Source: Runella slithyformis DSM 19594 (GTDB taxonomy: Bacteria; Bacteroidota; Bacteroidia; Cytophagales; Spirosomataceae). Taken from it: a stretch of DNA of 64,000 nucleotides. Positions 7,991-16,610 of this stretch are shown here, in pieces (position 1 is the stretch's first letter; each line of letters opens with the position of its first letter). Under the pieces are notes generated by a model. That model made no database searches and had not been told where the DNA came from. It saw nothing but the letters and a program-made list of their open reading frames with translations. Position numbers and translations under genes: made by a program. The DNA lies in contig NC_015703.1 in the NCBI RefSeq assembly GCF_000218895.1, positions 5,655,001 through 5,719,000 on the forward strand, written 5' to 3'.

Positions 7991-8194
7991 CTAAAACTCG
8001 CTTGGACGTTTGAAAATAAACATCACTTTAGACGTCTGACCGTAGGCCGACCCGTTGATATCTATTGAATTGACCAATTCCCAGCCCTCCAAAGCAAGTT
8101 GATTAAGGCTTTGCTCAATCATTTCAGGCTCAATCTTGGTTCCCCAAAAGCCTCCGGGCTTTACTTCGATCACTTTGTACTCGTATTTCGGCAT
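7991..8194 (-). CDS. DUF4177-like small protein
   Basis: A 67-residue cytoplasmic protein, MPKYEYKVIEVKPGG..., with the core ALEGWELVNSIDINGS and a final strand KVMFIFKRP. This is the usual shape of the DUF4177 family, whose function is unknown. It lies two bases upstream of mnmE, so the two are likely one transcript; the partnership may be accidental. Confidence 0.8.
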   Translation of the reverse strand: MPKYEYKVIEVKPGGFWGTKIEPEMIEQSLNQLALEGWELVNSIDINGSAYGQTSKVMFIFKRPSEF

Positions 8195-8282
8195 TGTGTT
8201 TTCCGTTTGTTATATACAGTCCTTAGCGTAAACCGTTTTTCGGCTGCGAATGATTCCGCTTTGACCCTAAATAAATAAGCAC

Positions 8283-9041
8283 TCAATAGGGCAAAGATAT
8301 CGCTTTTGGCTTTCTTGGCCTAAAAGCATACCCCAACGCAAAGCCCGCCGAAACACCGGGCATGGTGCCGTAATAACCCGTTCTATCGGGACGAAAGGCC
8401 AGGAATCCCCCTCTTGCCCAAAGGTTATTCTCGGTGGCCCCGCCTGAATTATCCGTTACAGCAAGTTCGCGGATGCCCAACCCCATATAGATTTCCAGCG
8501 TCATTCTGTGTTGTGATTGAAAAGCATATCCCCATTTAAAATGCCCCGCCGATACCCGGCGACGGGTTCGGACGGGCATTTCCTGAAAGTAAGCGCAGGC
8601 TCCCGTTAAAGGATTGCAGTCTCGCCCAACACCCTGTAACTGATCGGTCAACACCATTTTATGGAAATATTCAAGGGCGATGAAAAAGCTACCGTTGGGC
8701 GATGAAATATCGGAAAAATAATAACGTACCTGCGGACGAAAACGCCAGGTTTGGCGGTTGGGATACTGCTCTCGTTCGCTCGAAAATACATTGAATGAAT
8801 TATGCCCCCACCCCACTTCCTGCTGCACACTCCAACGGCCCGCCAACGGCACTTCCAACGCTAATGTAAGCGAATTATCAGGGTCGACCAACGTACTTGG
8901 GATGGTTTTCAAAATGGCTTTAGGCAATGGAATTACCTGAGCCTGAAGAAATGGCAAAGTACCGGTAATCAACGCAATGGTAATAATACATCGAAAAAGT
9001 CGGTTGTTTGTTGACGCCAACCGTTTTGTAGAACGGCTCAT
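8283..9041 (-). CDS. Predicted outer-membrane beta-barrel protein (DUF3575-like)
   Basis: The protein has 252 residues with a signal peptide (about residues 15-35, IITIALITGTLPFLQAQ). The mature part begins VIPLPKAILKTIPSTLVDPDNSLTLALEVPLAGRWSVQQEVGWGHN and alternates short strands with turns, ending GYAFRPRK. The opening resembles DUF3575 proteins, a barrel family of Bacteroidota. It overlaps the stop of the LVIVD lipoprotein gene by four bases, so it is the last gene of that operon. A role as an outer-membrane partner of the two lipoproteins is inferred from context. Confidence 0.7.
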   Translation of the reverse strand: MSRSTKRLASTNNRLFRCIITIALITGTLPFLQAQVIPLPKAILKTIPSTLVDPDNSLTLALEVPLAGRWSVQQEVGWGHNSFNVFSSEREQYPNRQTWRFRPQVRYYFSDISSPNGSFFIALEYFHKMVLTDQLQGVGRDCNPLTGACAYFQEMPVRTRRRVSAGHFKWGYAFQSQHRMTLEIYMGLGIRELAVTDNSGGATENNLWARGGFLAFRPDRTGYYGTMPGVSAGFALGYAFRPRKPKAISLPY

Positions 9042-9805
9042 GGCTCAATGGAAATTTTGCTTAACAGTTCCAATTTCCCCGCATTTTGGTAACTGTACTG
9101 ATAGAAGCCACCGTCTCCCGTAACGAGCAGGGTTTTATTGAGCGGAATCACGTCAAAAGATTTTACATCTTTCATGGTTTCCCTTAAAACAGGCTGTTCG
9201 GGCTTGGTAATGTCAAAGATTTTTAACCCGTTACTGCCTTCACAAACAAACAGTTGCGTTCCATCCACACCGAGCCCATACGGACTTTCCATGGGTTGAG
9301 AATGAATCAATTGAGGGTTGCGCAGATCCGAAATATCCACTACATCCAAGGTACTGACCGACGTAAATTGTCGACAGTTAATGCCTCCCCTCAGCGTAAC
9401 ATAGGCAAAATTGCCCTGTACCACTACGGGATCGCAACTTTGAACGTGGGTAAATCGCGAAAGTAACGCCGGGCTTTCCGGCTGTCGGTTATCAAAAATA
9501 TACATCCCATCGTTGGCCCCGATGAAGAGATTGTCTTTGTACGGAAAAATCGTTTCCAGCCCTACGTTCAGTGTCACCGAACTTTTGGCAACGGGTTCCG
9601 AGGGAGTGCTGATATCGTATACCTGAAGCTTATCGGGAAGGACACAATAAAGTGCATTGCCCACAATGGCAAAACGCGCCATCGAACCTCCGGTACCCGT
9701 TTGACCGTTGGGGGAAACATCTGCGCTTCGGTCAGCGGAACAGGCAACGAACAGACTCCAAAGTACGGCCGTGCTAACTGCATATAGTAGGTTTTTCATG
9801 GTCAT
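9038..9805 (-). CDS. LVIVD-repeat lipoprotein
   Basis: The protein has 255 residues from MTMKNLLYAV; the ATG overlaps the TAA of the previous gene (TAATG). A lipoprotein signal ends at LFVAC, so the mature protein is anchored by a lipidated cysteine. The rest holds several LVIVD-type repeats, short beta blades that read as name-value statements: LQVYDISTPSEPVAKSSV, MYIFDNRQPESPALLSRF, LDVVDISDLRNPQLIHS and LKIFDITKPEQPVLRET. They probably form a beta-propeller on the cell surface or in the periplasm. It follows a second LVIVD lipoprotein gene. The binding partner is unknown. Confidence 0.85.
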   Translation of the reverse strand: MTMKNLLYAVSTAVLWSLFVACSADRSADVSPNGQTGTGGSMARFAIVGNALYCVLPDKLQVYDISTPSEPVAKSSVTLNVGLETIFPYKDNLFIGANDGMYIFDNRQPESPALLSRFTHVQSCDPVVVQGNFAYVTLRGGINCRQFTSVSTLDVVDISDLRNPQLIHSQPMESPYGLGVDGTQLFVCEGSNGLKIFDITKPEQPVLRETMKDVKSFDVIPLNKTLLVTGDGGFYQYSYQNAGKLELLSKISIEP

Positions 9806-10350
9806 TACCGATAACACTTTGGACGATTCATTTTCACTTTTTCCCAGCCAACGACGACGCCTTTCGACTCATCAACGCATTCAAAATAAATAGTTCGATA
9901 CGGAGGATACGACTGCGCCGGAAAGGCATTTTCAATGCGCTTTACTACTTTGACATTGGTCGGGTCGGCAATGTTGAGCACGACAAAATCCCGGGTATTG
10001 TCGGCGTACATTAAATTTCCTTTGACGGCAATATCCACATTGCCGGGAATCTTAATGAACGACACCTTTTGCGGTGCTGCGGGGTTAGTATTATTGATCA
10101 AATGAATGCCTTTCCCCAGCTCGTTGATAAAAAGATAATTGCCCCTTACGTAAATTTTCCCCGGCTTGCGAAGGGCCTGCGGTGCTTCGGTGCTCACTTG
10201 TCTAAACTCCTCCGTGCTGAGATAGATGGGACGGTACCCTTCGCCGCTAAAAGCCGGTGCACCCGGCGGCGCGATGTCATCATTAGTTTCGGTAACACAC
10301 CCTATCAACCCAATAAGACTGACAATCAAAAGAATACTGTTTAATTTCAT
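9805..10350 (-). CDS. Short LVIVD-repeat lipoprotein
   Basis: The protein has 181 residues with a lipobox at residues 15-18 (LIGC). Repeats include IYVRGNYLFINELGKGIHLINNTNPAAPQKVSFI and LMYADNTRDFVVLNIADPTNVKVVKRI, the LVIVD type. It is only about two blades, much shorter than its downstream neighbour, so it may need that neighbour to complete a fold; this is inference. It lies 39 bases after the metallophosphoesterase stop and overlaps the next start by one base. Confidence 0.8.
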   Translation of the reverse strand: MKLNSILLIVSLIGLIGCVTETNDDIAPPGAPAFSGEGYRPIYLSTEEFRQVSTEAPQALRKPGKIYVRGNYLFINELGKGIHLINNTNPAAPQKVSFIKIPGNVDIAVKGNLMYADNTRDFVVLNIADPTNVKVVKRIENAFPAQSYPPYRTIYFECVDESKGVVVGWEKVKMNRPKCYR

Positions 10351-10389
10351 CTTTTTTATCGGTTAATTTACGCTGAAAACACCACCCGT

Positions 10390-11619
10390 TTATTCCATTT
10401 TATCAACCATTCCCGTTTGAATATCAATGGTCCAACGTTCACTCACAACGACTTTGTCCTCTACATCGCGGTACTCAATATTGAGGGTTTCTTTGTCGAA
10501 TTTCAACCCGGCAAAACCGTTGTAACCAATACCGATACGTCTCAAATTTTTTCTTCTCCGTTGGTCGTAAAAAAGGATGGATTCAGTATTGATCTTGGGC
10601 AAATCTATTTCAACGGGCATCCCGCCGTGGCCAATGCAACGACCAAAAACGGGCAATCCGGCCACTTCTCGCTTTTGGTATCCAACCAAGCGATGCTCAT
10701 GCCCCCATATCCACAGTACAGGACGCAAAAAATCGCCAAACAGTTGTCTCAACTGACGGGCCGGGCGCGGAAAGGCCGTTCGAAAAGCAGAGAAAGGGGG
10801 ATGGTGGCTCAGAAAAACAATTCCGCGACGGTCGTCGGGATTCTCCAAATGCAGTTGATTCTTCAACCAGCGAACCTGTTCTTTCCGCAAATGACAATCA
10901 GGTGGCGAAAGTATTTCAACAAAAGGGCGCTCAACGGAGGTATAGCCCGTATCCAGGCCAATCACCCGCCAATAGTCGTTTTCCAGGCAGAAAAAACCCG
11001 CTTTTTGTTCATAGATCATTGACCCGCCTGACGGTTTTTCTACCACAGAATAAATGGAACCGTCGGACGGATTCACGCGCACGCCCATAGTAGGCAAAAG
11101 CATTTTGTAAAATGCCGCTCCGTTGGAGTACATTTCGTGATTGCCCGAAAGTACCAGATTGCCCCATTTCCCACGGGGCCAGGAGGCCGTGGGGCTGATA
11201 AAATTATCGTAAACTTCGGAAGGAGCCCCAACAAAATAAATATCCCCCAAATGAATGGAATAGTCCGGCTTGTGCGAAGCAACAACTGCCCCCACACGGT
11301 CAGACTCGGGCGTATCGGAGGCCCAATCGGAAAGCAGCGCGATAAAGGTCGTTTCGTTGTCGGCCTTCATTCTGTACACACCCGTATCATCACCGGAAGG
11401 ATAAAATTGATAGGGATGGCGAGGACCAAAACGGCTTTTGAGGTAATGAAAGGCAAATCCGAAGATATTGAGCCACAAAAAATCGGTGAGTTTCCGACCG
11501 GCATAGGCCTCTTCCAAAACGCTCTGAAATTGAGCATTTTGGGTACGCAAATGGTTCTCCAGCTCAGAATGGCCAACGTCTACGTACTCTTTTAAATCGC
11601 GTTTGGGAAAATCAGGCAT
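10390..11619 (-). CDS. Metallophosphoesterase
   Basis: The protein has 409 residues and the calcineurin-like two-metal motifs: LLSDWA near residue 98, GDIYF at 125-129, GNHEMY at 159-164, SHHPPF near 270 and WGHEHR near 310. No signal peptide is seen, so a cytoplasmic place is likely. The substrate cannot be told from sequence; the family cleaves phosphomono- and diesters. The motif order is complete, so it should be active. It lies 47 bases after the OmpA/PD40 gene and 39 bases before the first LVIVD lipoprotein gene. A palindrome touches its start codon. Confidence 0.85.
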   Translation of the reverse strand: MPDFPKRDLKEYVDVGHSELENHLRTQNAQFQSVLEEAYAGRKLTDFLWLNIFGFAFHYLKSRFGPRHPYQFYPSGDDTGVYRMKADNETTFIALLSDWASDTPESDRVGAVVASHKPDYSIHLGDIYFVGAPSEVYDNFISPTASWPRGKWGNLVLSGNHEMYSNGAAFYKMLLPTMGVRVNPSDGSIYSVVEKPSGGSMIYEQKAGFFCLENDYWRVIGLDTGYTSVERPFVEILSPPDCHLRKEQVRWLKNQLHLENPDDRRGIVFLSHHPPFSAFRTAFPRPARQLRQLFGDFLRPVLWIWGHEHRLVGYQKREVAGLPVFGRCIGHGGMPVEIDLPKINTESILFYDQRRRKNLRRIGIGYNGFAGLKFDKETLNIEYRDVEDKVVVSERWTIDIQTGMVDKME

Positions 11620-11641
11620 CTGACTTGTTTTTTCAAGTCAG
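11620..11641. promoter_or_regulatory. Palindrome touching the metallophosphoesterase start codon
   Basis: CTGACTTG (11620-11627) and CAAGTCAG (11634-11641) form a perfect 8-bp stem with a six-T loop, ending directly at the ATG (11617-11619, minus strand). It could be an operator or an RNA hairpin that limits ribosome access. No T-run follows, so it is not a standard terminator of the upstream gene. Confidence 0.4.
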
Positions 11642-11666
11642 CGAAGTAAAGAAAAAAAAGCTAAAA

Positions 11667-13691
11667 TCAAACTTTCAAAATCGTAAACTCTACCCGTCGA
11701 TTTTTTTTACGGGTTTCTTCGAGTTCGTTACTTGCCACAGGTTTGGTAGACCCCCACCCTTTGACTTGAAGACGGGTTTCGGGAATACCTTTGCTCACCA
11801 GGTATTTTTTTACCTCTTTCACCCGATTTTCGGAGAGTTCCATATTGAGTTTAAAATCCCCCTGATTGTCGGTATGTCCCTCAATAAGGATTTCCATATT
11901 CGCATATTTGAGCATCATTTCGGCAATACGATTCAAATCAGGCAATGACTCCGTGAGCAGTTCAAACTTACTCTGCTCAAACATAATGCTGTTGGTCGTA
12001 ATTTTCTTGCCTTCTTTGATAGGTACCAAAAGGATATTACGTTTTATGTCCCTGAAACGCTTATCTTTTGAAAGGTCCACAATTTCGTCTAACGGAAAAA
12101 AACCGTCTTTGATCGCACTCAGGCGGTAAGACTGCTGTAGGGGCAATATGATCTTGTATTCGCCTGTTTCAGGGTCGTATTCTATTTTTGATACGTTGGA
12201 ATTATCCTTCAACAGATTGGCTACAATTTCTGTCGTCACAGGTTTACGGGTATCGGCATCGATGACACTTCCCGAAATAATGGCCACCGGCTCCGGTCGA
12301 ATGGCATTGTAAACCTTAAATCGAAACAGGTCTTCTCCGCCCATTGAATTCTGCATCGAACTCACATATGCATATTCGCCGGAGGCGGGAATACTCAGGA
12401 ACCCATCCCACTGAGTGGTATTGATGGCGGGGCCAAGGTTTTCGGGTTGGCTCCATTTGGTCCATGATTCGTCGAGTCGACGGGTCATAAAAATATCTCC
12501 ACCGCCATAACCCGCATGACCGTACGAAGTAAAATAAAGGGTTTTATTATCCGTAGCGATAAAAGGGGCGCTTTCTACATCAGCAGTATTGATGATGGAG
12601 CCCATATTGAGGGGTTTGCTCCAGGTAGCATCTCCTTTCAAAAAACTGACGTATAAATCGCGGTCGCCGTTGGTGTCCTCCCGTTTGACCGACATAACCA
12701 GCACATTTCCTTTCGGAGAAAGCGTAAACTCGGTATTGTTTTTTTTATCAAGGTTATAAATATTTTCGATCTTACATTCCACAGGTGCCGTCCACCCTGT
12801 TTTTGTCCGCGTAGCTTTGGATAAGCCAAAGGTCATGGTACCGTCGGGACGATACACATTCATTAAATAAAGCGTCTTTCCATCGGGAGAGATACTTACA
12901 ATGGCGTTGTTGTCGGCGTTGTTGATAGGCGCGCCCATGTTTTGGGCTTCATTCCAAATGTCGCCCTGGCGCGTCGAAAACCACACATCCTGGGTTTCGG
13001 CACTGCCTACGTTTTTTTCGTATTTTCCACGGGTAAAAAAGATAGTTTTTCCGTCGGGGGAAATAACGGGGGCCACTTCCTGAGATTTGGTATTTACTCC
13101 CCCCCCCAGATTTTCCTTGACGATTTCCTTAGGCGCATCTTTGAATACATTGATCATAGGCTCATAAGGTTTGTCTCCCGCATTGAGTCCGATGGCGTCG
13201 ATCTGATTATAGCCTTTGACACGCGCCGGATTCAGGGCCACTTTCACCGAACTGATGATCATGGAAGAATCCGGAACCGTAATGGTCAGCACACGCCCTA
13301 CATCGGCCACAGCAGGTCCGCTGCCGGTCCATACCAACATTTCTTTGCCGGCAGGGTCATAGGCATATACCTGAGTGATACACCCCGGGTTGAAATTTTC
13401 GACAATAAGAATTTGGCGTGCTTTTTGCGGTTTATCAAAAGCCACTCGAATCCATTCTTCCACGTTGGAATCAGCATTATAAGGTGACCACGCACAGGCA
13501 CTTTCTCCAAACGGAGGTATGGTATTGGGAACACCCAACGCCTGAGTGGCCCGGTATTCCAAGCCTACGTTTTCTTTACGAAATTCGGAGGAGAACCCTA
13601 CTAACTTACCGGCCCACTGAACTTCCTGCGCCTGACTCACGCCAATCGAAGCGAAAACACACCACCACCACCCGATATGTTTGGCCATCAT
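11667..13691 (-). CDS. OmpA-family protein with PD40 repeats
   Basis: The protein has 674 residues. A signal peptide (residues 1-22, ending SQAQ) leads to an N-terminal beta-sandwich-like region (about 25-165), then five PD40/WD40-like blades such as PVISPDGKTIFFTRG and VSISPDGKTLYLMN (about 205-455). A carboxypeptidase-regulatory-like domain follows (SGSVIDADTRKPV, near 465). The C-terminal OmpA domain binds peptidoglycan (IEGHTDNQGDFKLN and NRVKEVKKYL, near 595-620). The layout fits proteins that tie the outer membrane to the wall. A run of nine G's on the coding strand (13099-13107) is inside the gene. Confidence 0.85.
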   Translation of the reverse strand: MMAKHIGWWWCVFASIGVSQAQEVQWAGKLVGFSSEFRKENVGLEYRATQALGVPNTIPPFGESACAWSPYNADSNVEEWIRVAFDKPQKARQILIVENFNPGCITQVYAYDPAGKEMLVWTGSGPAVADVGRVLTITVPDSSMIISSVKVALNPARVKGYNQIDAIGLNAGDKPYEPMINVFKDAPKEIVKENLGGGVNTKSQEVAPVISPDGKTIFFTRGKYEKNVGSAETQDVWFSTRQGDIWNEAQNMGAPINNADNNAIVSISPDGKTLYLMNVYRPDGTMTFGLSKATRTKTGWTAPVECKIENIYNLDKKNNTEFTLSPKGNVLVMSVKREDTNGDRDLYVSFLKGDATWSKPLNMGSIINTADVESAPFIATDNKTLYFTSYGHAGYGGGDIFMTRRLDESWTKWSQPENLGPAINTTQWDGFLSIPASGEYAYVSSMQNSMGGEDLFRFKVYNAIRPEPVAIISGSVIDADTRKPVTTEIVANLLKDNSNVSKIEYDPETGEYKIILPLQQSYRLSAIKDGFFPLDEIVDLSKDKRFRDIKRNILLVPIKEGKKITTNSIMFEQSKFELLTESLPDLNRIAEMMLKYANMEILIEGHTDNQGDFKLNMELSENRVKEVKKYLVSKGIPETRLQVKGWGSTKPVASNELEETRKKNRRVEFTILKV

Positions 13692-13814
13692 GAGAAATTA
13701 AAAAATATTTATGGAGTATTTGTCCTGTAAAATTAATCAAAAATCATTCCGGAAACAGCCTCTGTATTCCGAAAAGCACTTATTCGTTTACCTTTTGGTA
13801 TAATAGAAAGGAAC

Positions 13815-15182
13815 TCACTTACGCCCAACATTACCCAACAGCAACAGCCAATCGTCGTCCAGGCTTGGCGGAGTCAGTTCTCTGATGCCCTGTGGTTTAA
13901 AATAGCCGCCGATAAACCGGTTATTGGTACGGGGGCTTATCCATAAGGCTCTGATATTACTTCCGTTGATTTTGCTGACATCCACCTTTATGGTTCGGCC
14001 GGAAGGCAAATAGATCATAGCCATCCGGTTATTAGGCAATACCGACACCACCCCATAATCATCACTACCGTAGGCCCCCCTGCCTTCCACCAATAATTGC
14101 GAAGTGGTATCGGGTCGGGAAAGGTACCAGGGCAATCCATTCATGATCTTATAGAACAGGCTCATTTGCGATGCCCCGGGCAATGCAAGCTTTTCCCGCC
14201 AGTTAGGAGCAAAAGACCACACTGAACTTCCGTAGCAATGACCGCTTCCGCCGCTTAAAAGCGCCCAATACGCCTGCCTCCGCATCATCAGTGCATTTCC
14301 GAAATTTTCATCTTCATACTGCGACTCACCCAGAATAAAAGCCTTCCGAGGCATTTTTTGCATTTCTTTCCATGCCGCTTCATATACTTGGGGTATATGG
14401 GCCGTCCAAACGCCCTGCTTTTCCCTAAAATAGGTACACAACATGCTAAAGTCCGGCCATTGTTCTACAGAAAATACCTCCGTACCTGAATTCAAACCGG
14501 CTGAATGGCAGGTCAAAGGCTGATAAGGCGAACTTTCTTTGATCCCTTCAGCCATGGCCCGCTGCAAGACTTCGTCTTTCAGCGGGTCACGGTCCCCCCC
14601 CATGACCCAAATTACGTTTGTATAATTCCCCAATCGGTGCCCAAGATACAGTCCGAAATTTCGGCATTTGTCAGCTCCGTTCGTCGTTTGTACGGCAAAC
14701 CAATTGGTCCCGCAGCACCCCGACCATGCCGGCACTATCGCGACCAATAACTGCTTTTGAGAGGCCAATTTTATCACCTGCTCCACGTACGCAAAGTATT
14801 TTTCATCGGGAGTGGCAAAGTTTCCCTGCTGCACAAAGGGCGCATCGCCATACGCGTTGGTCTGATTGGGTTCCGGGGGTAACAACTGCAAAAAGACCGT
14901 ATTAAAATGTTGGTCGCGCCGTGTGTCCAAATAATAGCGGACCTCCTCCAGTTTGAGTTTATGGAAAAGCGTCCAGCCGGCATCGGCATTCATCAGAAAA
15001 GGCTGTCCGAAACGATTGGTCAGATACCGCCCGTCACGGCTTATTTTCAGGGGAAATATGCTCTGATTGACCGTCGACGCAACAACCGGCTTGGCTTTTT
15101 TTTTCACTCGCCGCTTTTTTTGGGCGAATAAAGAAGGTACGACTAATAAAAGGAGTACTAAAATACGTAACGATGGCATCAT
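13815..15182 (-). CDS. Secreted apiosidase-like / DUF4038 glycoside hydrolase
   Basis: The protein has 455 residues with a signal peptide (MMPSLRILVLLLLVVPSLFAQ). A basic stretch, KKRRVKKKAK, follows. The catalytic barrel opens ISRDGRYLTNRFGQPFLMNADAGWTLFHKL, the hallmark of DUF4038 (apiosidase-like) proteins, and has NTVFLQLLPPEPN, VIWVMGGDRDP and ILGESQYEDE as likely active-site strands; the acidic residues D and E in these are candidates. The C-terminal 90 residues look like the collagenase collagen-binding-type domain that often follows. It probably cleaves a plant cell-wall side chain. It has a promoter match of its own upstream. The exact substrate is unknown. Confidence 0.85.
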   Translation of the reverse strand: MMPSLRILVLLLLVVPSLFAQKKRRVKKKAKPVVASTVNQSIFPLKISRDGRYLTNRFGQPFLMNADAGWTLFHKLKLEEVRYYLDTRRDQHFNTVFLQLLPPEPNQTNAYGDAPFVQQGNFATPDEKYFAYVEQVIKLASQKQLLVAIVPAWSGCCGTNWFAVQTTNGADKCRNFGLYLGHRLGNYTNVIWVMGGDRDPLKDEVLQRAMAEGIKESSPYQPLTCHSAGLNSGTEVFSVEQWPDFSMLCTYFREKQGVWTAHIPQVYEAAWKEMQKMPRKAFILGESQYEDENFGNALMMRRQAYWALLSGGSGHCYGSSVWSFAPNWREKLALPGASQMSLFYKIMNGLPWYLSRPDTTSQLLVEGRGAYGSDDYGVVSVLPNNRMAMIYLPSGRTIKVDVSKINGSNIRALWISPRTNNRFIGGYFKPQGIRELTPPSLDDDWLLLLGNVGRK

Positions 15183-15217
15183 GAGGTAAAGTCAATAGGT
15201 AATCGGCTAGGAAACGC

Positions 15218-15250
15218 CAAATCTACTAAAAAAGCGGAGATATATACAAA
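15218..15250 (-). promoter_or_regulatory. Bacteroidota-type promoter of the apiosidase-like gene
   Basis: Read on the minus strand, TTTG (15250-15247) and TAGATTTG (15225-15218) are 21 bases apart, matching the -33/-7 pattern TTTG-N17-23-TAnnTTTG of Bacteroides. The -7 box ends 35 bases before the gene's first ATG. Confidence 0.55.
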
Positions 15251-15356
15251 CAGGGCGCTTTTCGCCCCATTAACAGGCATATACCCGGTGTTTTCTTTCT
15301 TCCCGGCCCTTTCTCGTCCTAAAAACCCAATTCTATGCCTCTCACTGGTCCGAAGA

Positions 15357-15395
15357 ACAAAAGCCGCGCAACGATCCTATTGCGCGGCTTTTGTT
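15357..15395 (-). terminator. Strong intrinsic terminator after korB
   Basis: ACAAAAGCCGCGCAA (15357-15371) pairs perfectly with TTGCGCGGCTTTTGT (15380-15394) around an eight-base loop. The GC-rich core and T-rich arm ends suit termination in both directions. It starts 20 bases after the korB stop. Confidence 0.85.
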
Positions 15396-15414
15396 GAAGA
15401 AAAAACTATACTTA

Positions 15415-16467
15415 TTACCTGAATTCGTCGTTCAGCAGAGCTAAAACGCCTGAGCCCGGACATAGATCTTCCTCATTTAAACTGTTGAGCGGTCGGGTAT
15501 CTGACTTGATGATCTCGTGCAGGTCTTTACTTTCGGGGTCAACATATACCAAGCCCGTCAGGATCTCGCCTTCGGCTTTGGCTTGCTGCAATCGCCGCAT
15601 CGCTGCCTGACGGTCGCGCGGGTCCCAGCCGTCGGCCAGCTTGTGCAACTGCACCGAGGAGCCGTCGTGGAGTTCTACATCGACCGAGCTGCCGCTGTCG
15701 TATGAAATCGTGATCTCTTCTTTTTCGGGTACGTAGCCTATTTCCGCCAAGGCCTCAATGTGATCGCGCACGTAATCGTACGATTTGGTGGAGCCTGCGT
15801 TGTTATTGAACGTTACGCAGGGAGAAAGCACGTCGATAAGCGCAAATCCTTTGTGCGAAAGCGCCGCTTTGATGAGCGGGACCAACTGGGTTTTGTCACC
15901 CGAAAAGCTGCGCGCCACGAAGGTAGCGCCCAACTCCAACGCCATACCTACTAAATCAATGCCTTCAAACGGATTGACGGAGCCGCTTTTGCTGACCGAG
16001 CCGGCATCGGCCGTGGCCGAGTCCTGTCCTTTGGTCAGGCCGTAGCAGCCGTTGTTCATCACGATGTACAGCATGTTGAGGTTGCGGCGAATGGCATGCA
16101 CAAACTGCCCCATTCCGATCGACGCGGTGTCGCCGTCGCCGGATACGCCGAGGTAGATCAGGTCGCGGTTGGCCATATTGGCCCCCGTGGCTACCGACGG
16201 CATCCGCCCGTGAACGGAGTTGAACCCGTGTGAGTTGTTGAGGAAATAATTGGGTGTTTTGGAAGAGCACCCGATCCCTGACAGTTTTGCCACGCGGTGC
16301 GGTTCGATCGACATCTCATAGCACGCCTGTACGATGGAGCCGCTGATGGAATCATGCCCACAGCCGGCACAAAGCGTCGAGATCACCCCTTCATAGTCTG
16401 ATTTAGAATAACCTACCGCGTTTTTGGGCAGGTCGGGGTGACGGAATTTTGGTTTTATATACGTCAT
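15415..16467 (-). CDS. korB: 2-oxoacid:ferredoxin oxidoreductase beta subunit
   Basis: The protein has 350 residues. The beta subunit holds thiamine diphosphate and an Fe-S cluster: CAGCGH at 33-38 and GIGCSSKTP near 65 supply cluster ligands, and GDGD (110-113) with NN (138-139) forms the thiamine-binding motif. The pair with KorA converts 2-oxoglutarate (or another 2-oxoacid) and CoA to an acyl-CoA, CO2 and reduced ferredoxin. KorA lies 2 kb upstream on the same strand, separated by two unrelated genes, which is unusual for this pair. An intrinsic terminator follows. Confidence 0.93.
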   Translation of the reverse strand: MTYIKPKFRHPDLPKNAVGYSKSDYEGVISTLCAGCGHDSISGSIVQACYEMSIEPHRVAKLSGIGCSSKTPNYFLNNSHGFNSVHGRMPSVATGANMANRDLIYLGVSGDGDTASIGMGQFVHAIRRNLNMLYIVMNNGCYGLTKGQDSATADAGSVSKSGSVNPFEGIDLVGMALELGATFVARSFSGDKTQLVPLIKAALSHKGFALIDVLSPCVTFNNNAGSTKSYDYVRDHIEALAEIGYVPEKEEITISYDSGSSVDVELHDGSSVQLHKLADGWDPRDRQAAMRRLQQAKAEGEILTGLVYVDPESKDLHEIIKSDTRPLNSLNEEDLCPGSGVLALLNDEFR

Positions 16468-16554
16468 TACCGTTAAATGTGTTTACTCGTTTAAAAGGTT
16501 TTCAATTTCAGAACCCAAAATCGGAATGTACTGCATTACAATTCTACTTTATTA

Positions 16555-16610
16555 TTAGGCTTCAAGCCTCTTAATAGCTGTTATGACTCACTCAGTGCGC
16601 TGCTGCGGGG
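16555..16610. repeat. Dispersed repeat, copy A (3' side of fic)
   Basis: The block starts with the 13-base palindrome AGGCTTCAAGCCT, then nTTAAnAGnTGT, then a GC-rich end with CTGCGG. It matches the block at 17838-17890 base by base over most of its length. It runs into the last codons of the fic gene, so the two copies bracket fic. Confidence 0.6.

Noticed and set aside
7392-7994. 200-codon open frame on the plus strand opposite mnmE
   Set aside because: It is a shadow of the GC-rich mnmE code; the protein has no family pattern and lies fully inside a certain gene.
13099-13107. Nine-base G run on the coding strand of the OmpA/PD40 gene as a phase-variation switch
   Set aside because: It codes a plain Gly-Gly-Gly in a loop (ENLGGGVN) and no other sign of switching is seen. 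It is noted in the gene entry only.
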